Source of the DNA: Streptomyces sp. RFCAC02
GTDB taxonomy: Bacteria > Actinomycetota > Actinomycetes > Streptomycetales > Streptomycetaceae
Length of the DNA: 64,000 nucleotides
Assembly (NCBI RefSeq): GCF_004193175.1
Contig: NZ_SAUH01000001.1
Coordinates: forward strand, 1,653,501 to 1,717,500
Reading direction: 5' to 3'
Part shown: positions 17,320 to 24,818 of the stretch, piece after piece
Position numbering within the stretch: position 1 is the stretch's first letter
Layout: every line of letters begins with the position of its first letter
Position numbers and translations under genes: made by a program
The notes under the pieces: generated by a model
Seen by the model: the letters and a program-made list of their open reading frames with translations, nothing else
What the model was told of the DNA's origin: nothing
The model's database searches: none

Positions 17320-18195
17320 ATGGCTGATGGCGTGACGGGCTCGACGGTCCCGAGACGGCAGTTGGGCCGGTATCTACGGGATCTGCGGCTCCGCGCGGGC
17401 GTCACGGTGCGCGCCGCGTCCAGGGAACTGGAGTGGTCCGAGCAGAAGATCTGGCGCATCGAGACGGGCCAGGTCGCCATGCGGGCACTGGACGTCCGTG
17501 CGATGTGTGAAACCTACGGCGCCGATGACGAGATGACCGACGCGCTCATGGCCCTGGCGCGCGAGACGAAGGCCCGCGGCTGGTGGCACGCCTACGGCGA
17601 CACGCTGCCCGAGTGGTTCGACCTCTACATCGGGCTGGAGGAATCGGCATCCGAACTCGACTGGTTCGAGACTCATCTCATCCCAGGTCTTCTCCAAACC
17701 GCTCACTACACGAACGAGATCATCCGCACTCACCGGCCCGATCTCTCGGACCACGAAGTTGAGCGGCGCGTACAATTGCGTATGGACCGGCAGGCGATCC
17801 TGACACGCCCGGTCGCATCGCCCAAGCTGCGGATCGCGCTTGGCGAGGCCGTGCTACGTCAGTTGGTGGGCACTCCGCAGGTGATGGCGACCCAGCTCGC
17901 GCATGTGGCATACGTCGTGGCGAACCGGAACATCCAGCTCCGCGTTGTGCCGTTCCACACGCCGACCATGGGTACTGTCGCCGGCTCCTTCACCGTTCTC
18001 CGCTTCCCCGAAGGGCGGATGGCCGAACCTCCGATCGCCTACGTCGAAGGCTTCACGGGCGGGCTGTACCTCGACAAGCCTGACGAGGTCGAGCAATACG
18101 ACGCTGCGTTCGAGAGAATCTGGGATGCAGCACTGGACGACCAGGCATCGCACCGTCTGATCGCAGAGACAGCGAGGAGCTATGAACAACAGTAA
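17320..18195 (+). CDS. XRE-family regulator with DUF5753 sensor domain
   Basis: 291 residues from ATG 17320 (GGGAGG upstream; the GTG three bases earlier is an alternative). N-terminal helix-turn-helix LGRYLRDLRLRAGVTVRAAS and WSEQKIWRIETGQ, then the DUF5753 domain with YIGLEESASELDWFETHLIPG, LQTAHYTNEIIR and the RMDRQ block typical of Streptomyces regulators that pair with DUF397 proteins. It overlaps the DUF397 gene by 14 bases, so the pair is an operon. Such pairs affect development and antibiotic production and behave like toxin-antitoxin-related modules. Confidence 0.93.
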   Translation: MADGVTGSTVPRRQLGRYLRDLRLRAGVTVRAASRELEWSEQKIWRIETGQVAMRALDVRAMCETYGADDEMTDALMALARETKARGWWHAYGDTLPEWFDLYIGLEESASELDWFETHLIPGLLQTAHYTNEIIRTHRPDLSDHEVERRVQLRMDRQAILTRPVASPKLRIALGEAVLRQLVGTPQVMATQLAHVAYVVANRNIQLRVVPFHTPTMGTVAGSFTVLRFPEGRMAEPPIAYVEGFTGGLYLDKPDEVEQYDAAFERIWDAALDDQASHRLIAETARSYEQQ

Positions 18196-18385
18196 GGACG
18201 ACACCCGGTGGCGTGTGTCGAGCTACAGCAATGGTGACGGACAGTGCGTCGAGACGGCGGTCAGCGCCGACGTGGTAGGCGCGCGCGACACCAAGGACCT
18301 GGGACACGGCCCCGAACTGTGGGTCTCCTCCGACACCTGGCGCGCGTTCGTCCACGCCGCCACGACCAGCGGTCTCACACGTTGA
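18182..18385 (+). CDS. DUF397 protein, partner of the XRE regulator
   Basis: 67 residues with the family hallmarks WRVSSYSNGDGQCVETA, ARDTKDLGHGPELWVSSD and WRAFVHA. Start overlaps the end of the XRE gene by 14 bases. DUF397 proteins are thought to oppose or bind the XRE-DUF5753 regulator. First of three DUF397 copies in this window. Confidence 0.93.
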   Translation: MNNSKDDTRWRVSSYSNGDGQCVETAVSADVVGARDTKDLGHGPELWVSSDTWRAFVHAATTSGLTR

Positions 18386-18499
18386 TACTCACGCGCACGC
18401 GGTAGTTCCACGAGTAGCAGCAGGCGGCTCGGGGCATCTCGCACTCAGCACCGAGTGAGGACACGTCCGCACTAACAATCACGAAGGCGGCGAAGTCGC

Positions 18500-18694
18500 A
18501 TGACGAGCACGGCCCGCTGGGCAAAGTCGAGCTACAGCAGCAACCACGAGGCATGCGTCGAAGTGGCCCGAGTCCCGGGTGCGGCAGGGATGCGTGACAC
18601 CAAGGCTCTGGGTACTGGCCCCGAACTGTGGGTCTCCTCCGACACCTGGCGCGCGTTCGTCCACGTCACCGTGGCCAACGGCTTCACGCGCTGA
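18500..18694 (+). CDS. DUF397 protein, second copy
   Basis: 64 residues: WAKSSYSSNHEACVEVA, MRDTKALGTGPELWVSSD, WRAFVHVTVANGFTR. Preceded by cgaaggcggcgaag, also found before the third copy at 22636, and followed by a similar hairpin, so the two are duplicates as whole units. It is 114 bases after the first DUF397 gene and probably in the same transcript. Confidence 0.92.
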   Translation: MTSTARWAKSSYSSNHEACVEVARVPGAAGMRDTKALGTGPELWVSSDTWRAFVHVTVANGFTR

Positions 18695-18709
18695 CCCCCC
18701 GCACACACA

Positions 18710-18745
18710 CGGCCCCCGCACCGGCTCACTGCCACGCGGGGGCCG
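18710..18745 (+). terminator. Hairpin terminator after the DUF397 pair
   Basis: CGGCCCCCGC (18710-18719) pairs with GCGGGGGCCG (18736-18745), a 10-base-pair stem with a 16-base loop. The same arms follow the third DUF397 gene. Confidence 0.75.
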
Positions 18746-18794
18746 CCGTGCTGTCAGCACACGGTCAACGCATACGCCCGCCCGCCTTGAACCC

Positions 18795-19436
18795 TCACGC
18801 ATAGGCCCTCGCCAAGAGGGTTCCTGCGTCCTTCTCTTCCGGAGGAGAGATGACCTCGGTTTTGATATCCGAGTACCCCGAAGAGGCCAGAAGGGCCGAC
18901 CACTCCTCTGGGGTGTAGTCCCACCTGGTCACTGCCTTGGCTTCCCTCAGAGCCCCCACCGGCTGAGTGCCGGCTGTAGGGGGCTTGTGAGAGAAGGCCA
19001 GTACGCCACCAGCGGAAAGCCTCTTCCGTACCAGGGGGAGAAGCTGTTCAGGGTCCGTGAACCAGACAGGCCCGAAGATGGACAGGACCACATCGAAGGT
19101 GCCGTCTGTACGGTTCAGGTAGTCGGTCACCTCGGCCGTGTGAAAGGTGAGGCCGGGCAGGTGCCCCCATCGGGTCACGGCCTTCTCGTGCTGGCTCGGA
19201 GCGATATCGACCCCGGTGCAGGTTGCCCCAAGGGTGGACAGGTGGGCCAGGTTGCAGCCCGTACCGCAGCCCAGTTCCAGAACGGTACAACCCCGGAGGT
19301 TTCCGAGGATCGATTCATCGGGGCCGTGGTCGGGGTACTGGGTCCAGTTCAACCACGTGCGAGCACCAGCGGAGTTCACCTCTCGCCGGGGTGTCCGCCC
19401 CTGGGCGTATCGCTCCCAGGCGTCAACGACCTCCAT
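18795..19436 (-). CDS. Class I SAM-dependent methyltransferase
   Basis: 213 residues from ATG 19436 (AGGAGAGG upstream). SAM-binding motif I is VLELGCGTGCNLAHL, followed by acidic CTGVDIAPSQ, motif IV FDVVLSIFGPVWF and RKRLSAGGVLAFSH. The N-terminus EVVDAWERYAQGR and WLNWTQYPDHGPDE match a group of small Streptomyces methyltransferases. It is the last gene of the operon that runs from 21650; target unknown. The neighbouring Cys-tailed protein is a candidate substrate, but nothing in the sequence proves it. Confidence 0.88.
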   Translation of the reverse strand: MEVVDAWERYAQGRTPRREVNSAGARTWLNWTQYPDHGPDESILGNLRGCTVLELGCGTGCNLAHLSTLGATCTGVDIAPSQHEKAVTRWGHLPGLTFHTAEVTDYLNRTDGTFDVVLSIFGPVWFTDPEQLLPLVRKRLSAGGVLAFSHKPPTAGTQPVGALREAKAVTRWDYTPEEWSALLASSGYSDIKTEVISPPEEKDAGTLLARAYA

Positions 19437-19503
19437 ACGGAACCTCTCCTCATGGGGACGACTCCCCCCGTCGCCGGGGGGAGTCGCCACTGTCAGCGCT
19501 GTG

Positions 19504-19959
19504 CTACTTTTTCCCGCCGTTGGGGCTGTCCGTGCACCCGGCATGGCACTGGGAGCACTCGGCCGCGTCCTTCATGCCCCACAGCTCCGTGTCGATCTCG
19601 AAGCCGGAAGCCTGGATGGCCTTGACCGCGTCCCGCAGCGCGGTGGGCTCCTCGGCTCCCTCCCCCGGCAGGTGCGGGACGTGGTGGATGTAACGTCCCG
19701 CGTGCTGGTCGCAGAACGCCATGTAGTTGATCGAGTCGAGCACGAACGAGTGGACGCCCAGGTCCACGGCCTGAGAGGGCCCCATGCGGACCTCGGGGCA
19801 CTCGGCGGAGGTCACCAGGTAGGCGACGGTCTGCCCGAAGATGCGCTCTGCCAGATCACGCCCCGTGGCGTGGTCCCGCATGATGAGTCGGACTTCCCGG
19901 TCCCACACCTGAGCGGGGACGCAGGACCGGGGGTCTCGGACCTGTACTGCTGTTGCCAT
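19504..19959 (-). CDS. Glycine-rich-domain-like protein with conserved Cys tail
   Basis: 151 residues. The core LAERIFGQTVAYLVTSAE, AVDLGVHSFVLDSINYMAF and CDQHAGRYIHHVPHLPGEG matches proteins annotated as glycine-rich domain-containing in Streptomyces. The end (ECSQCHAGCTDSPNGGKK) has CxxCxxxC and a short polar tail, resembling either a metal knuckle or a peptide that could be modified. It lies between an XRE gene and a methyltransferase on the same strand. No enzyme motif; role unknown. Confidence 0.75.
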   Translation of the reverse strand: MATAVQVRDPRSCVPAQVWDREVRLIMRDHATGRDLAERIFGQTVAYLVTSAECPEVRMGPSQAVDLGVHSFVLDSINYMAFCDQHAGRYIHHVPHLPGEGAEEPTALRDAVKAIQASGFEIDTELWGMKDAAECSQCHAGCTDSPNGGKK

Positions 19960-20120
19960 CAGTGGTTCCCTTCACGTGGTCGTGCTCGGGTGATGGAACC
20001 CACCCCGGCCATTCGTACGTGCCTGAATGACCAGGGTGTGGGTCTCGATAGGTGATGTTCTCCAAGTCTTTGGCGGCAAGGGTGATTCATGCATGTACTG
20101 GACTGAAGATCATGGATGAG

Positions 20121-20954
20121 CTATACGCGGTAGCGGACCGCCCACTCACCAAGTTTTTCCCTGGCAGCCTCACCGAAGAGGGCCAGCCCCTCGTAAGCCG
20201 CGAACTCGTCCAGGTAACTGCGAACGTCTCTGGGATCGCGGAACACCATCACCCCGGCGGACAGTTCGGCCGTCGCTATCCGCTCGTCGTAGACCGTGAA
20301 GGTGTTCAGCGGGTTACCCGGCATCCTGGTCTCAATGGGAAGGACACCCAGGCGCACGTTCACCAGGTGGGTGAGGGAGGCCAGTCGGTCGATCTGCACG
20401 GCCATGGCCTCACGCGCCACGAACGGGGACCTCACGGCCTGTTCCGTGAGGATGAACGTAAAGCGTTTGGGCCTGTCGTAGAGGACTTCCTGTCGCTCCA
20501 GCTTCCGAGCCACGGTCCTGCCGTGGTCACCGGGAACGTGAGCCAGACTGGCTCGGATGTACTCCGGTGTGGAGAGGAGCCCCGTGATCATCGAGAGAAG
20601 GAAGTAGCGGAACTCCGTTGAGGATTGTTCGAGCCCCGCCAGCTCAAGCTGCTTTTTGTCGAGGCCCTTCCTGCGAAGGCTCCTGGCGTCCTGCCACTGG
20701 GTGTTGGTGATCCGGGTGAGCGCCATGACTTCCGCAACCAATGCGGGCGGCGCGTCCAATGCCCTGAGAATCTGGTCAACATCCACAAGGGATGGTCGCA
20801 CCTTTCCGTTCTCAATCCTGCTGACTTTGGACTGAGACATGTTGCAACGCTTGGCCAGCCTTTCCCCTGACAGCTTGGCCGTCTCGCGTAGGGTCTTGAG
20901 CAGGACAGCCAGCTCGTGTGCCGACTGCCCCATCTGCTCTGGTTCGAATGTCAC
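20121..20954 (-). CDS. XRE-family regulator with DUF5753 domain
   Basis: 277 residues. N-terminal HTH with LRETAKLSGERLAKRCNMSQ and SKVSRIENGKVRPS, then a DUF5753 domain with EYIRASLAHVPGD, LERQEVLYDRPKRFTFIL and the FTVYDERIATAEL region. Its start overlaps the stop of the DUF6879 gene as ATGA, so the two are coupled. This is the XRE/DUF6879 pairing rather than XRE/DUF397. Codon use is less GC-biased than in the flanking housekeeping genes. Confidence 0.92.
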   Translation of the reverse strand: MTFEPEQMGQSAHELAVLLKTLRETAKLSGERLAKRCNMSQSKVSRIENGKVRPSLVDVDQILRALDAPPALVAEVMALTRITNTQWQDARSLRRKGLDKKQLELAGLEQSSTEFRYFLLSMITGLLSTPEYIRASLAHVPGDHGRTVARKLERQEVLYDRPKRFTFILTEQAVRSPFVAREAMAVQIDRLASLTHLVNVRLGVLPIETRMPGNPLNTFTVYDERIATAELSAGVMVFRDPRDVRSYLDEFAAYEGLALFGEAAREKLGEWAVRYRV

Positions 20955-21448
20955 CCCTTCATGTACTCCAGAAAGGGAACGGACTCGGCTTGGGCGATCC
21001 GCTGATATTTGATGAACTGAGCAGGGTCGCCGTCGTAGAGTTCCCGGCCGATCTGCTTACCGTCCGGCTCGTAGTGCATGAGAACGACAGTGGACTGATC
21101 GAACATCCAGAAGTCCTGGACATTCGGCAAGGGGTTCTCGCGCCCTGTGATGTCGAGGATTCGGATGTCTTCCCCTGCGGAAGCCTGGTGCTGGTAGTAC
21201 CGCTCGAATTCGAAGCGCAGATAGTCACTCAGAGGGCGAGACACGATGTGTACGCGTCCCACTTGCCGAGTGCGCACCATCTGAGTCCACGAGTCTTCGT
21301 ACGGGCCGGGAAAGCGTGTTCCCGCCTTGAAGGCCGTGAACTCTTCGGCCTCTTGAGGCACGAGGTACTGAGGCAGTGTCTCAAGCCGCCAGGCTTCCCT
21401 TCGGAAGTCCCGGAACTTCGCCGCCCAGTTGTCACCATCCAAGAGCAC
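20951..21448 (-). CDS. DUF6879 protein
   Basis: 165 residues. Recognised by RREAWRLETLPQYLVPQEAE, GRVHIVSRPLSDYLRFEF, ITGRENPLPNVQDFWMFD and MHYEPDGKQIGRE, the pattern of Streptomyces DUF6879 proteins that are encoded next to XRE regulators. Overlaps both neighbours (17 bases upstream, 4 downstream). Function unknown; probably the partner of the XRE protein, as DUF397 is in other modules. Confidence 0.85.
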   Translation of the reverse strand: MLLDGDNWAAKFRDFRREAWRLETLPQYLVPQEAEEFTAFKAGTRFPGPYEDSWTQMVRTRQVGRVHIVSRPLSDYLRFEFERYYQHQASAGEDIRILDITGRENPLPNVQDFWMFDQSTVVLMHYEPDGKQIGRELYDGDPAQFIKYQRIAQAESVPFLEYMKG

Positions 21449-21650
21449 GGAAAGCCTCCCTCAGTACGTGCTCAGGGATCTCCACAAGCCCTTCCCCCTC
21501 GGGAGGAGCGAACGCCTGGGATACGTCACCCTGGACGACGAAGGAGCCTGATGCCGTGCGGTATACGTTGGGACAGTCACCCTGTCCGCACGGACCCCCG
21601 TTTCCGTTCTCATCCAAGCCGGTGAGCCTGATCAGTTGCTCCCGAGCCAT
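21432..21650 (-). CDS. Small conserved Streptomyces protein of the XRE/DUF6879 module
   Basis: 72 residues from ATG 21650 (MAREQLIRLTGLDENG). It has a Cys pair GPCGQGDCPNVYRTASG, FVVQGDVSQAF and a LVEIPEHVLREAFRALG end. Similar short proteins accompany XRE/DUF6879 genes. First gene of the operon; palindromic sites lie 48-74 bases upstream. Confidence 0.75.
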   Translation of the reverse strand: MAREQLIRLTGLDENGNGGPCGQGDCPNVYRTASGSFVVQGDVSQAFAPPEGEGLVEIPEHVLREAFRALGW

Positions 21651-21697
21651 GGCACAACCCCCTGAGTCTGTGTGGTGGTGCACTGACCGTACGAAGG

Positions 21698-21724
21698 CAT
21701 GGACGCAGCCGTCCATGCATGGAC
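21698..21724. promoter_or_regulatory. Tandem palindromes upstream of the XRE/DUF6879 operon
   Basis: CATGGAC-gcagcc-GTCCATG (21698-21717) and GTCCATGCATGGAC (21711-21724) overlap, giving three alternating half-sites. The CATGCATG core recurs at 20088-20095 in front of the Cys-tailed protein gene. Likely operator for the operon's own XRE protein (inference). Confidence 0.55.
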
Positions 21725-21764
21725 GGGACTATGCGCGTGTTGGCATCAACACGGCGATGCGGCC

Positions 21765-22196
21765 CTACCAGCCGTGTTCCGTGAGCATGGTGCCCGCGAG
21801 GTAGCCGTGCAGACCGGCGGCCGGGTACTCGATGACGTCCTCGGGCAGGTCGTGCACCGACTGCCACCGCAGGTCGAGACACTTCTCGGGCTCGCGGTTG
21901 GTCGGCTCTCCCTGCCATTCGGTCGCGAGGAAGAACACGCCGATGCGCTCGATCTCGTCCGACTGCCGGTGGTGCACGATGTGCACCTGCCGCAGGTGAT
22001 CCGGATCGACGGTGACACCCGTCTCTTCGTACAGCTCGCGGGCCGCGCCGACGGTGAGCGGTTCGCCGGCGTCGAGCTTGCCGCTCGGCAGGTGCCAGCG
22101 TCCGTATCCGTACGGGCCGCCGCGCTGCGACATGAGGATCTTGTCGCCGTCCCGCAGGATCACGTGCGTGTCGACGACGGGCGTTGCGAGGGTCAT
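21765..22196 (-). CDS. Nudix hydrolase
   Basis: 143 residues. The Nudix box is complete: GKLDAGEPLTVGAARELYEE then TGV, with GRWHLPSG before it. Cleaves nucleoside diphosphate-type substrates; which one is not evident. Its start overlaps the stop of a decayed kinase-like reading frame (22193), so it was once the second gene of a coupled pair. Confidence 0.92.
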   Translation of the reverse strand: MTLATPVVDTHVILRDGDKILMSQRGGPYGYGRWHLPSGKLDAGEPLTVGAARELYEETGVTVDPDHLRQVHIVHHRQSDEIERIGVFFLATEWQGEPTNREPEKCLDLRWQSVHDLPEDVIEYPAAGLHGYLAGTMLTEHGW

Positions 22197-22441
22197 GAGG
22201 TCACCGTGTGCTTGTCGGGGCTCGTGTCGGCTCCGACGCTAGCGGGAGCCGTGCCCAGCGAGGCCAGGATTCGCGCAGCGGCCTCCCGAGGGGTGGCCGT
22301 GTCGGTGTTGACGCTGACGACAGGTACGCCCAGCCGTTCGAGAACGGTGGCCGCGTGCCGGTAGAGCTGGATTTCGCGCGCCGGGATGCTCGGGTCCCGC
22401 TCGAACCGGTGGTGTGCGCCTCGGCCGGTGAGGACAGGAAG
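22193..22441 (-). pseudogene. C-terminal remnant of a P-loop kinase-like gene
   Basis: The frame reads GRGAHHRFERDPSIPAREIQ, then YRHAATVLERLGVPVVSVNT, and ends at a stop overlapping the Nudix start. This resembles the lid and last helices of thymidylate-kinase-like proteins often encoded before such Nudix genes. No Walker A motif or plausible start is found upstream; the frame runs into the DUF397 region. I interpret it as a 5'-truncated gene, cut at the boundary of the DUF397 unit. Confidence 0.45.
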
Positions 22442-22635
22442 CAAAGCCCACGCGCACCCCGGGGCGTGCCCGCGATACTGCCGTCGAATTACGGCACCGA
22501 CCTCGCACGTTGAGCCCTTCGTCTCCGGACCACCGGGAGGAGGACCACGCATACGCCCTGCGCGCCCAGGGCATCTCGCACGTAGCGCCGAACGAAGGCA
22601 TGTCCGAACCCGTGATCGCGAAGGCGGCGAAGCGT

Positions 22636-22830
22636 ATGACGAGTGAGCCCCGCTGGTCGAAATCGAGCTACAGCAACGGTGATGCTTGCTGCGTCGAGGT
22701 GGCGCTCGGCACCGATGCAGTAGGCACACGCGACTCGAAGCACCGCTCACGCGGCCCCGAGCTGTGGGTCTCCCCCGACACCTGGCGCGCGTTCGTCCAC
22801 GCGACCGTGGCCAACGGCTTCACACGCTGA
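22636..22830 (+). CDS. DUF397 protein, third copy
   Basis: 64 residues from ATG 22636: WSKSSYSNGDACCVEVALG, TRDSKHRSRGPELWVSPD, WRAFVHATVANGFTR. The last 20 codons and the downstream hairpin closely match the copy at 18500-18694. It has no XRE gene beside it, so it is an orphan copy probably made by duplication of the unit. Confidence 0.9.
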   Translation: MTSEPRWSKSSYSNGDACCVEVALGTDAVGTRDSKHRSRGPELWVSPDTWRAFVHATVANGFTR

Positions 22831-22844
22831 CCTCCCACACACAC

Positions 22845-22871
22845 GCGGCCCCCGCACCAAACGGGGGCCGC
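22845..22871 (+). terminator. Hairpin terminator after the third DUF397 gene
   Basis: GCGGCCCCCG (22845-22854) pairs with CGGGGGCCGC (22862-22871), loop 7 bases. Same arms as the terminator at 18710-18745. Confidence 0.75.
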
Positions 22872-22927
22872 CGTGCCGTCGATCGAACTCGCACACCGTA
22901 ATGCGGTGACGCCCTACGGTGACGACC

Positions 22928-23200
22928 ATGTCTGATGCGCCTGACGCCCTGCTCCCGGACGAGGTTGACGAGTCCGAGCTTCCTGCTCTCCTCACCCGCC
23001 TGCTGGACCGCGCGGCCGATGGCGGCGCGACGGTGGTCACCCGTGGCGGAGTGCCGATCGGGGCCATCGTGTCGATGAAGGACTACCAGGTGGCAGAGGA
23101 AGCCGTCGATGAGGCCCTGGCCACACGGACCTACGAGGACGACGGCACCCGCTACACCCTCGCCGAAGTGTGCAGTGACGACGAGGGCGACGACAGGTGA
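22928..23200 (+). CDS. Type II antitoxin, Phd/YefM-like
   Basis: 90 residues from ATG 22928 (an in-frame GTG at 22919 is possible). LPALLTRLLDRAADGGATVV, TRGGVPIGAIVSMKDYQVAE is the Phd-type N-terminal fold that binds DNA; the acidic C-terminus (YTLAEVCSDDEGDD) would neutralise the toxin. Overlaps the toxin reading frame as GTGA. The antitoxin is intact although its toxin is broken. Confidence 0.85.
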   Translation: MSDAPDALLPDEVDESELPALLTRLLDRAADGGATVVTRGGVPIGAIVSMKDYQVAEEAVDEALATRTYEDDGTRYTLAEVCSDDEGDDR

Positions 23201-23416
23201 GTTACCGACTCGACTTCACGAGCAGTGCCAAACGCCAACTGCGCGGCCTCGACGGCGAGGCGAAAACGCATCAAGTCGGCCCTGGAGCGGCTGGCCATCG
23301 ACCCGTACGCACCCGGCATGGACGTGAAGAAGCTCAGTGGCCGCGAGGAGGAGTACCGGCTGCGGGTACTGGTCACAGTGATCGACGTCGGCCACCGCCG
23401 AAACGTCCACCGCTGA
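23197..23416 (+). pseudogene. RelE/ParE-type toxin, frameshifted and internally deleted
   Basis: Begins GTG 23197: SYRLDFTSSAKRQLRGLDGE, the usual RelE start. At an A-run (23263-23266) the frame shifts; removing one A would continue AKRIKSALERLAIDPYAPGM, found in the next frame. Further on, EEEYRLRVLVTVIDVGHRRN joins two family blocks directly and lacks the roughly 15 residues (VGDxRVIY-like strand) normally between them. Two independent lesions make a functional toxin unlikely. Confidence 0.75.
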
Positions 23417-24203
23417 ACCCTGTCTCGTCGGCCGGTGCGGAGGCGGAGGCCACGAAGAACGGCATGGCGATGAGAAGGCGGTCGGTCTCGGCGCGGCGGC
23501 GTTGCTCCGCGAGCCACGCGTCGGCCTGGTCACGGCCGACGGCGCCGCTGGCGCAGGCCGGTTCGGCGAGCCTGGTGAGCAGCGACAGCATCGCGGGGTC
23601 GGTGAACACGCTGGTGTGCACCTCGACGGTGACGTCGTCGAAGCCGCCGTCGAGCAGCAGGTTGCGGTACTGGCGGCCGGCGCGGGGCGCGCCCAGGAGG
23701 TCGGCGCGGGCGTGCACGATCGTACGGGTGAGCGCCGCGTCGTCCGAGTCGACCATGATGGCGTCCCAGTCCTGCCCGACCAGGACGATCCTGCCGCCCG
23801 GGCACAGGACGCGCCGCGCCTCCGCCACCGCGCGCCCCGGCTCCTGGAGCACGTGGAAGACCTTGTCGGCACGGTAGCCGCGCACGCTTCCGTCGGCGAA
23901 CGGCAGTTCCTCCGCCCCCGCCTCGTGGAACTCGGCCGCCGACCAGCGTTCCCGGGCCGCGGCCAGCATCCACCGGTCGGGGTCCACGCCCACCGCGTGG
24001 ACCCCGCGTTCGGCCAGCTCGGCGACGGCGCGTCCGGCGCCGCAGCCGACGTCCACGACGGTCGAGTCCGGGACGAGAGACAGCAGTTCGTAGGAGCGGG
24101 CCCGCAGCCGGGCGGCGCTCGGCATCCGGTCCGCCGCGTCGAGGAGTGCCAGCAGGGCCTCGGTGTCGCGGTGCTCTTCCACCGCTTCCTGGTTCTTGGA
24201 CAT
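23373..24203 (-). CDS. Class I SAM-dependent methyltransferase
   Basis: 276 residues from ATG 24203; an ATG two codons earlier (24209) is possible. Motif I is VVDVGCGAGRAVAELAE, then AVGVDPDRWMLAAARERW, EELPFADGSVRGYRADKVFH and LCPGGRIVLVGQDWD, as in small-molecule methyltransferases (UbiE/arsenite-like size). The promoter predicts a transcript beginning at or next to ATG 24203, so the mRNA is probably leaderless. Its 3' end overlaps the broken toxin frame by 44 bases. Divergent from and probably controlled by the MerR gene. Confidence 0.88.
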   Translation of the reverse strand: MSKNQEAVEEHRDTEALLALLDAADRMPSAARLRARSYELLSLVPDSTVVDVGCGAGRAVAELAERGVHAVGVDPDRWMLAAARERWSAAEFHEAGAEELPFADGSVRGYRADKVFHVLQEPGRAVAEARRVLCPGGRIVLVGQDWDAIMVDSDDAALTRTIVHARADLLGAPRAGRQYRNLLLDGGFDDVTVEVHTSVFTDPAMLSLLTRLAEPACASGAVGRDQADAWLAEQRRRAETDRLLIAMPFFVASASAPADETGFSGGRFGGGRRRSL

Positions 24204-24241
24204 GGACATCAGCCTGCGACTTAATGTCGGCATGAAGTCAA
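24196..24241. promoter_or_regulatory. MerR-type divergent promoters with 19-base spacers
   Basis: Minus strand: TTGACT (24236-24241), 19-base spacer, CAGGCT (24211-24216), leading into the methyltransferase. The spacer carries the dyad GACTT-N12-AAGTC. Plus strand: TTGGAC (24196-24201), 19 bases, TTAATG (24221-24226), six bases before the MerR ATG. Over-long 19-base spacers are the hallmark of MerR-activated promoters. Confidence 0.6.
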
Positions 24242-24756
24242 GCGACGACAGCGGCGCCGGCACGATGAGCATCGGCGTGCTCGCGGAACGGTTCGGCCTT
24301 GCCACGCACGTCCTGCGGCACTGGGAGTCGATGGGCCTGCTGCACCCCGGACGGGACACGGGCGGGCGCCGCCGCTACGGTGCGGACGACCTCACCCGCG
24401 TGGCGACGATCCTCATGCTGAAGGAGGCCGGCCTCGGCCTGGACGCCATCAGGAACCTGTCCGGCACCGTGGATCGCGACACCCGGCACGCGATCCTGCG
24501 CGCCGAGGCCGAGGAGCTGCGGTCGAGGATCGCCGCGGCCCGGGCCTCCCTGGAACTCATCGAGCGCGGCCTGGGCTGCGCGTACAAGGACGTCACCCAA
24601 TGCCCGAACTACCAGCGGCTCATCACCGAGCGGGTCGGCTCCCACGTGCCGGCGCGAGGCGGGGAGCCGCCTGCTTCGCGGGACGACCGAGCAGACCCCG
24701 CCCGGGCCGGGCGAGCAGCGCACGGCTGTGACCGGCGACGGCCGGGAGTTCGCTGA
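24232..24756 (+). CDS. MerR-family transcriptional regulator
   Basis: 174 residues from ATG 24232; ATG 24265 (MSIGVLAERFGLATHVLRHW) is the alternative and starts exactly at the conserved HTH. DNA-binding part LRHWESMGLLHPGRDTGGRR, RYGADDLTRVATILMLKEAG; then a coiled dimerisation helix and a C-terminus with Cys residues (GCAYKDVTQCPNY). No Shine-Dalgarno is seen before either start, consistent with a leaderless transcript. Regulates the divergent methyltransferase and perhaps the monooxygenase at 27152. Confidence 0.9.
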   Translation: MKSSDDSGAGTMSIGVLAERFGLATHVLRHWESMGLLHPGRDTGGRRRYGADDLTRVATILMLKEAGLGLDAIRNLSGTVDRDTRHAILRAEAEELRSRIAAARASLELIERGLGCAYKDVTQCPNYQRLITERVGSHVPARGGEPPASRDDRADPARAGRAAHGCDRRRPGVR

Positions 24757-24818
24757 GCGCCGCACTTCCTCGCAGGCGCGGACGCGGGGGCGTTCCGCGC
24801 TGTGCGCCCGCAGGTGTC

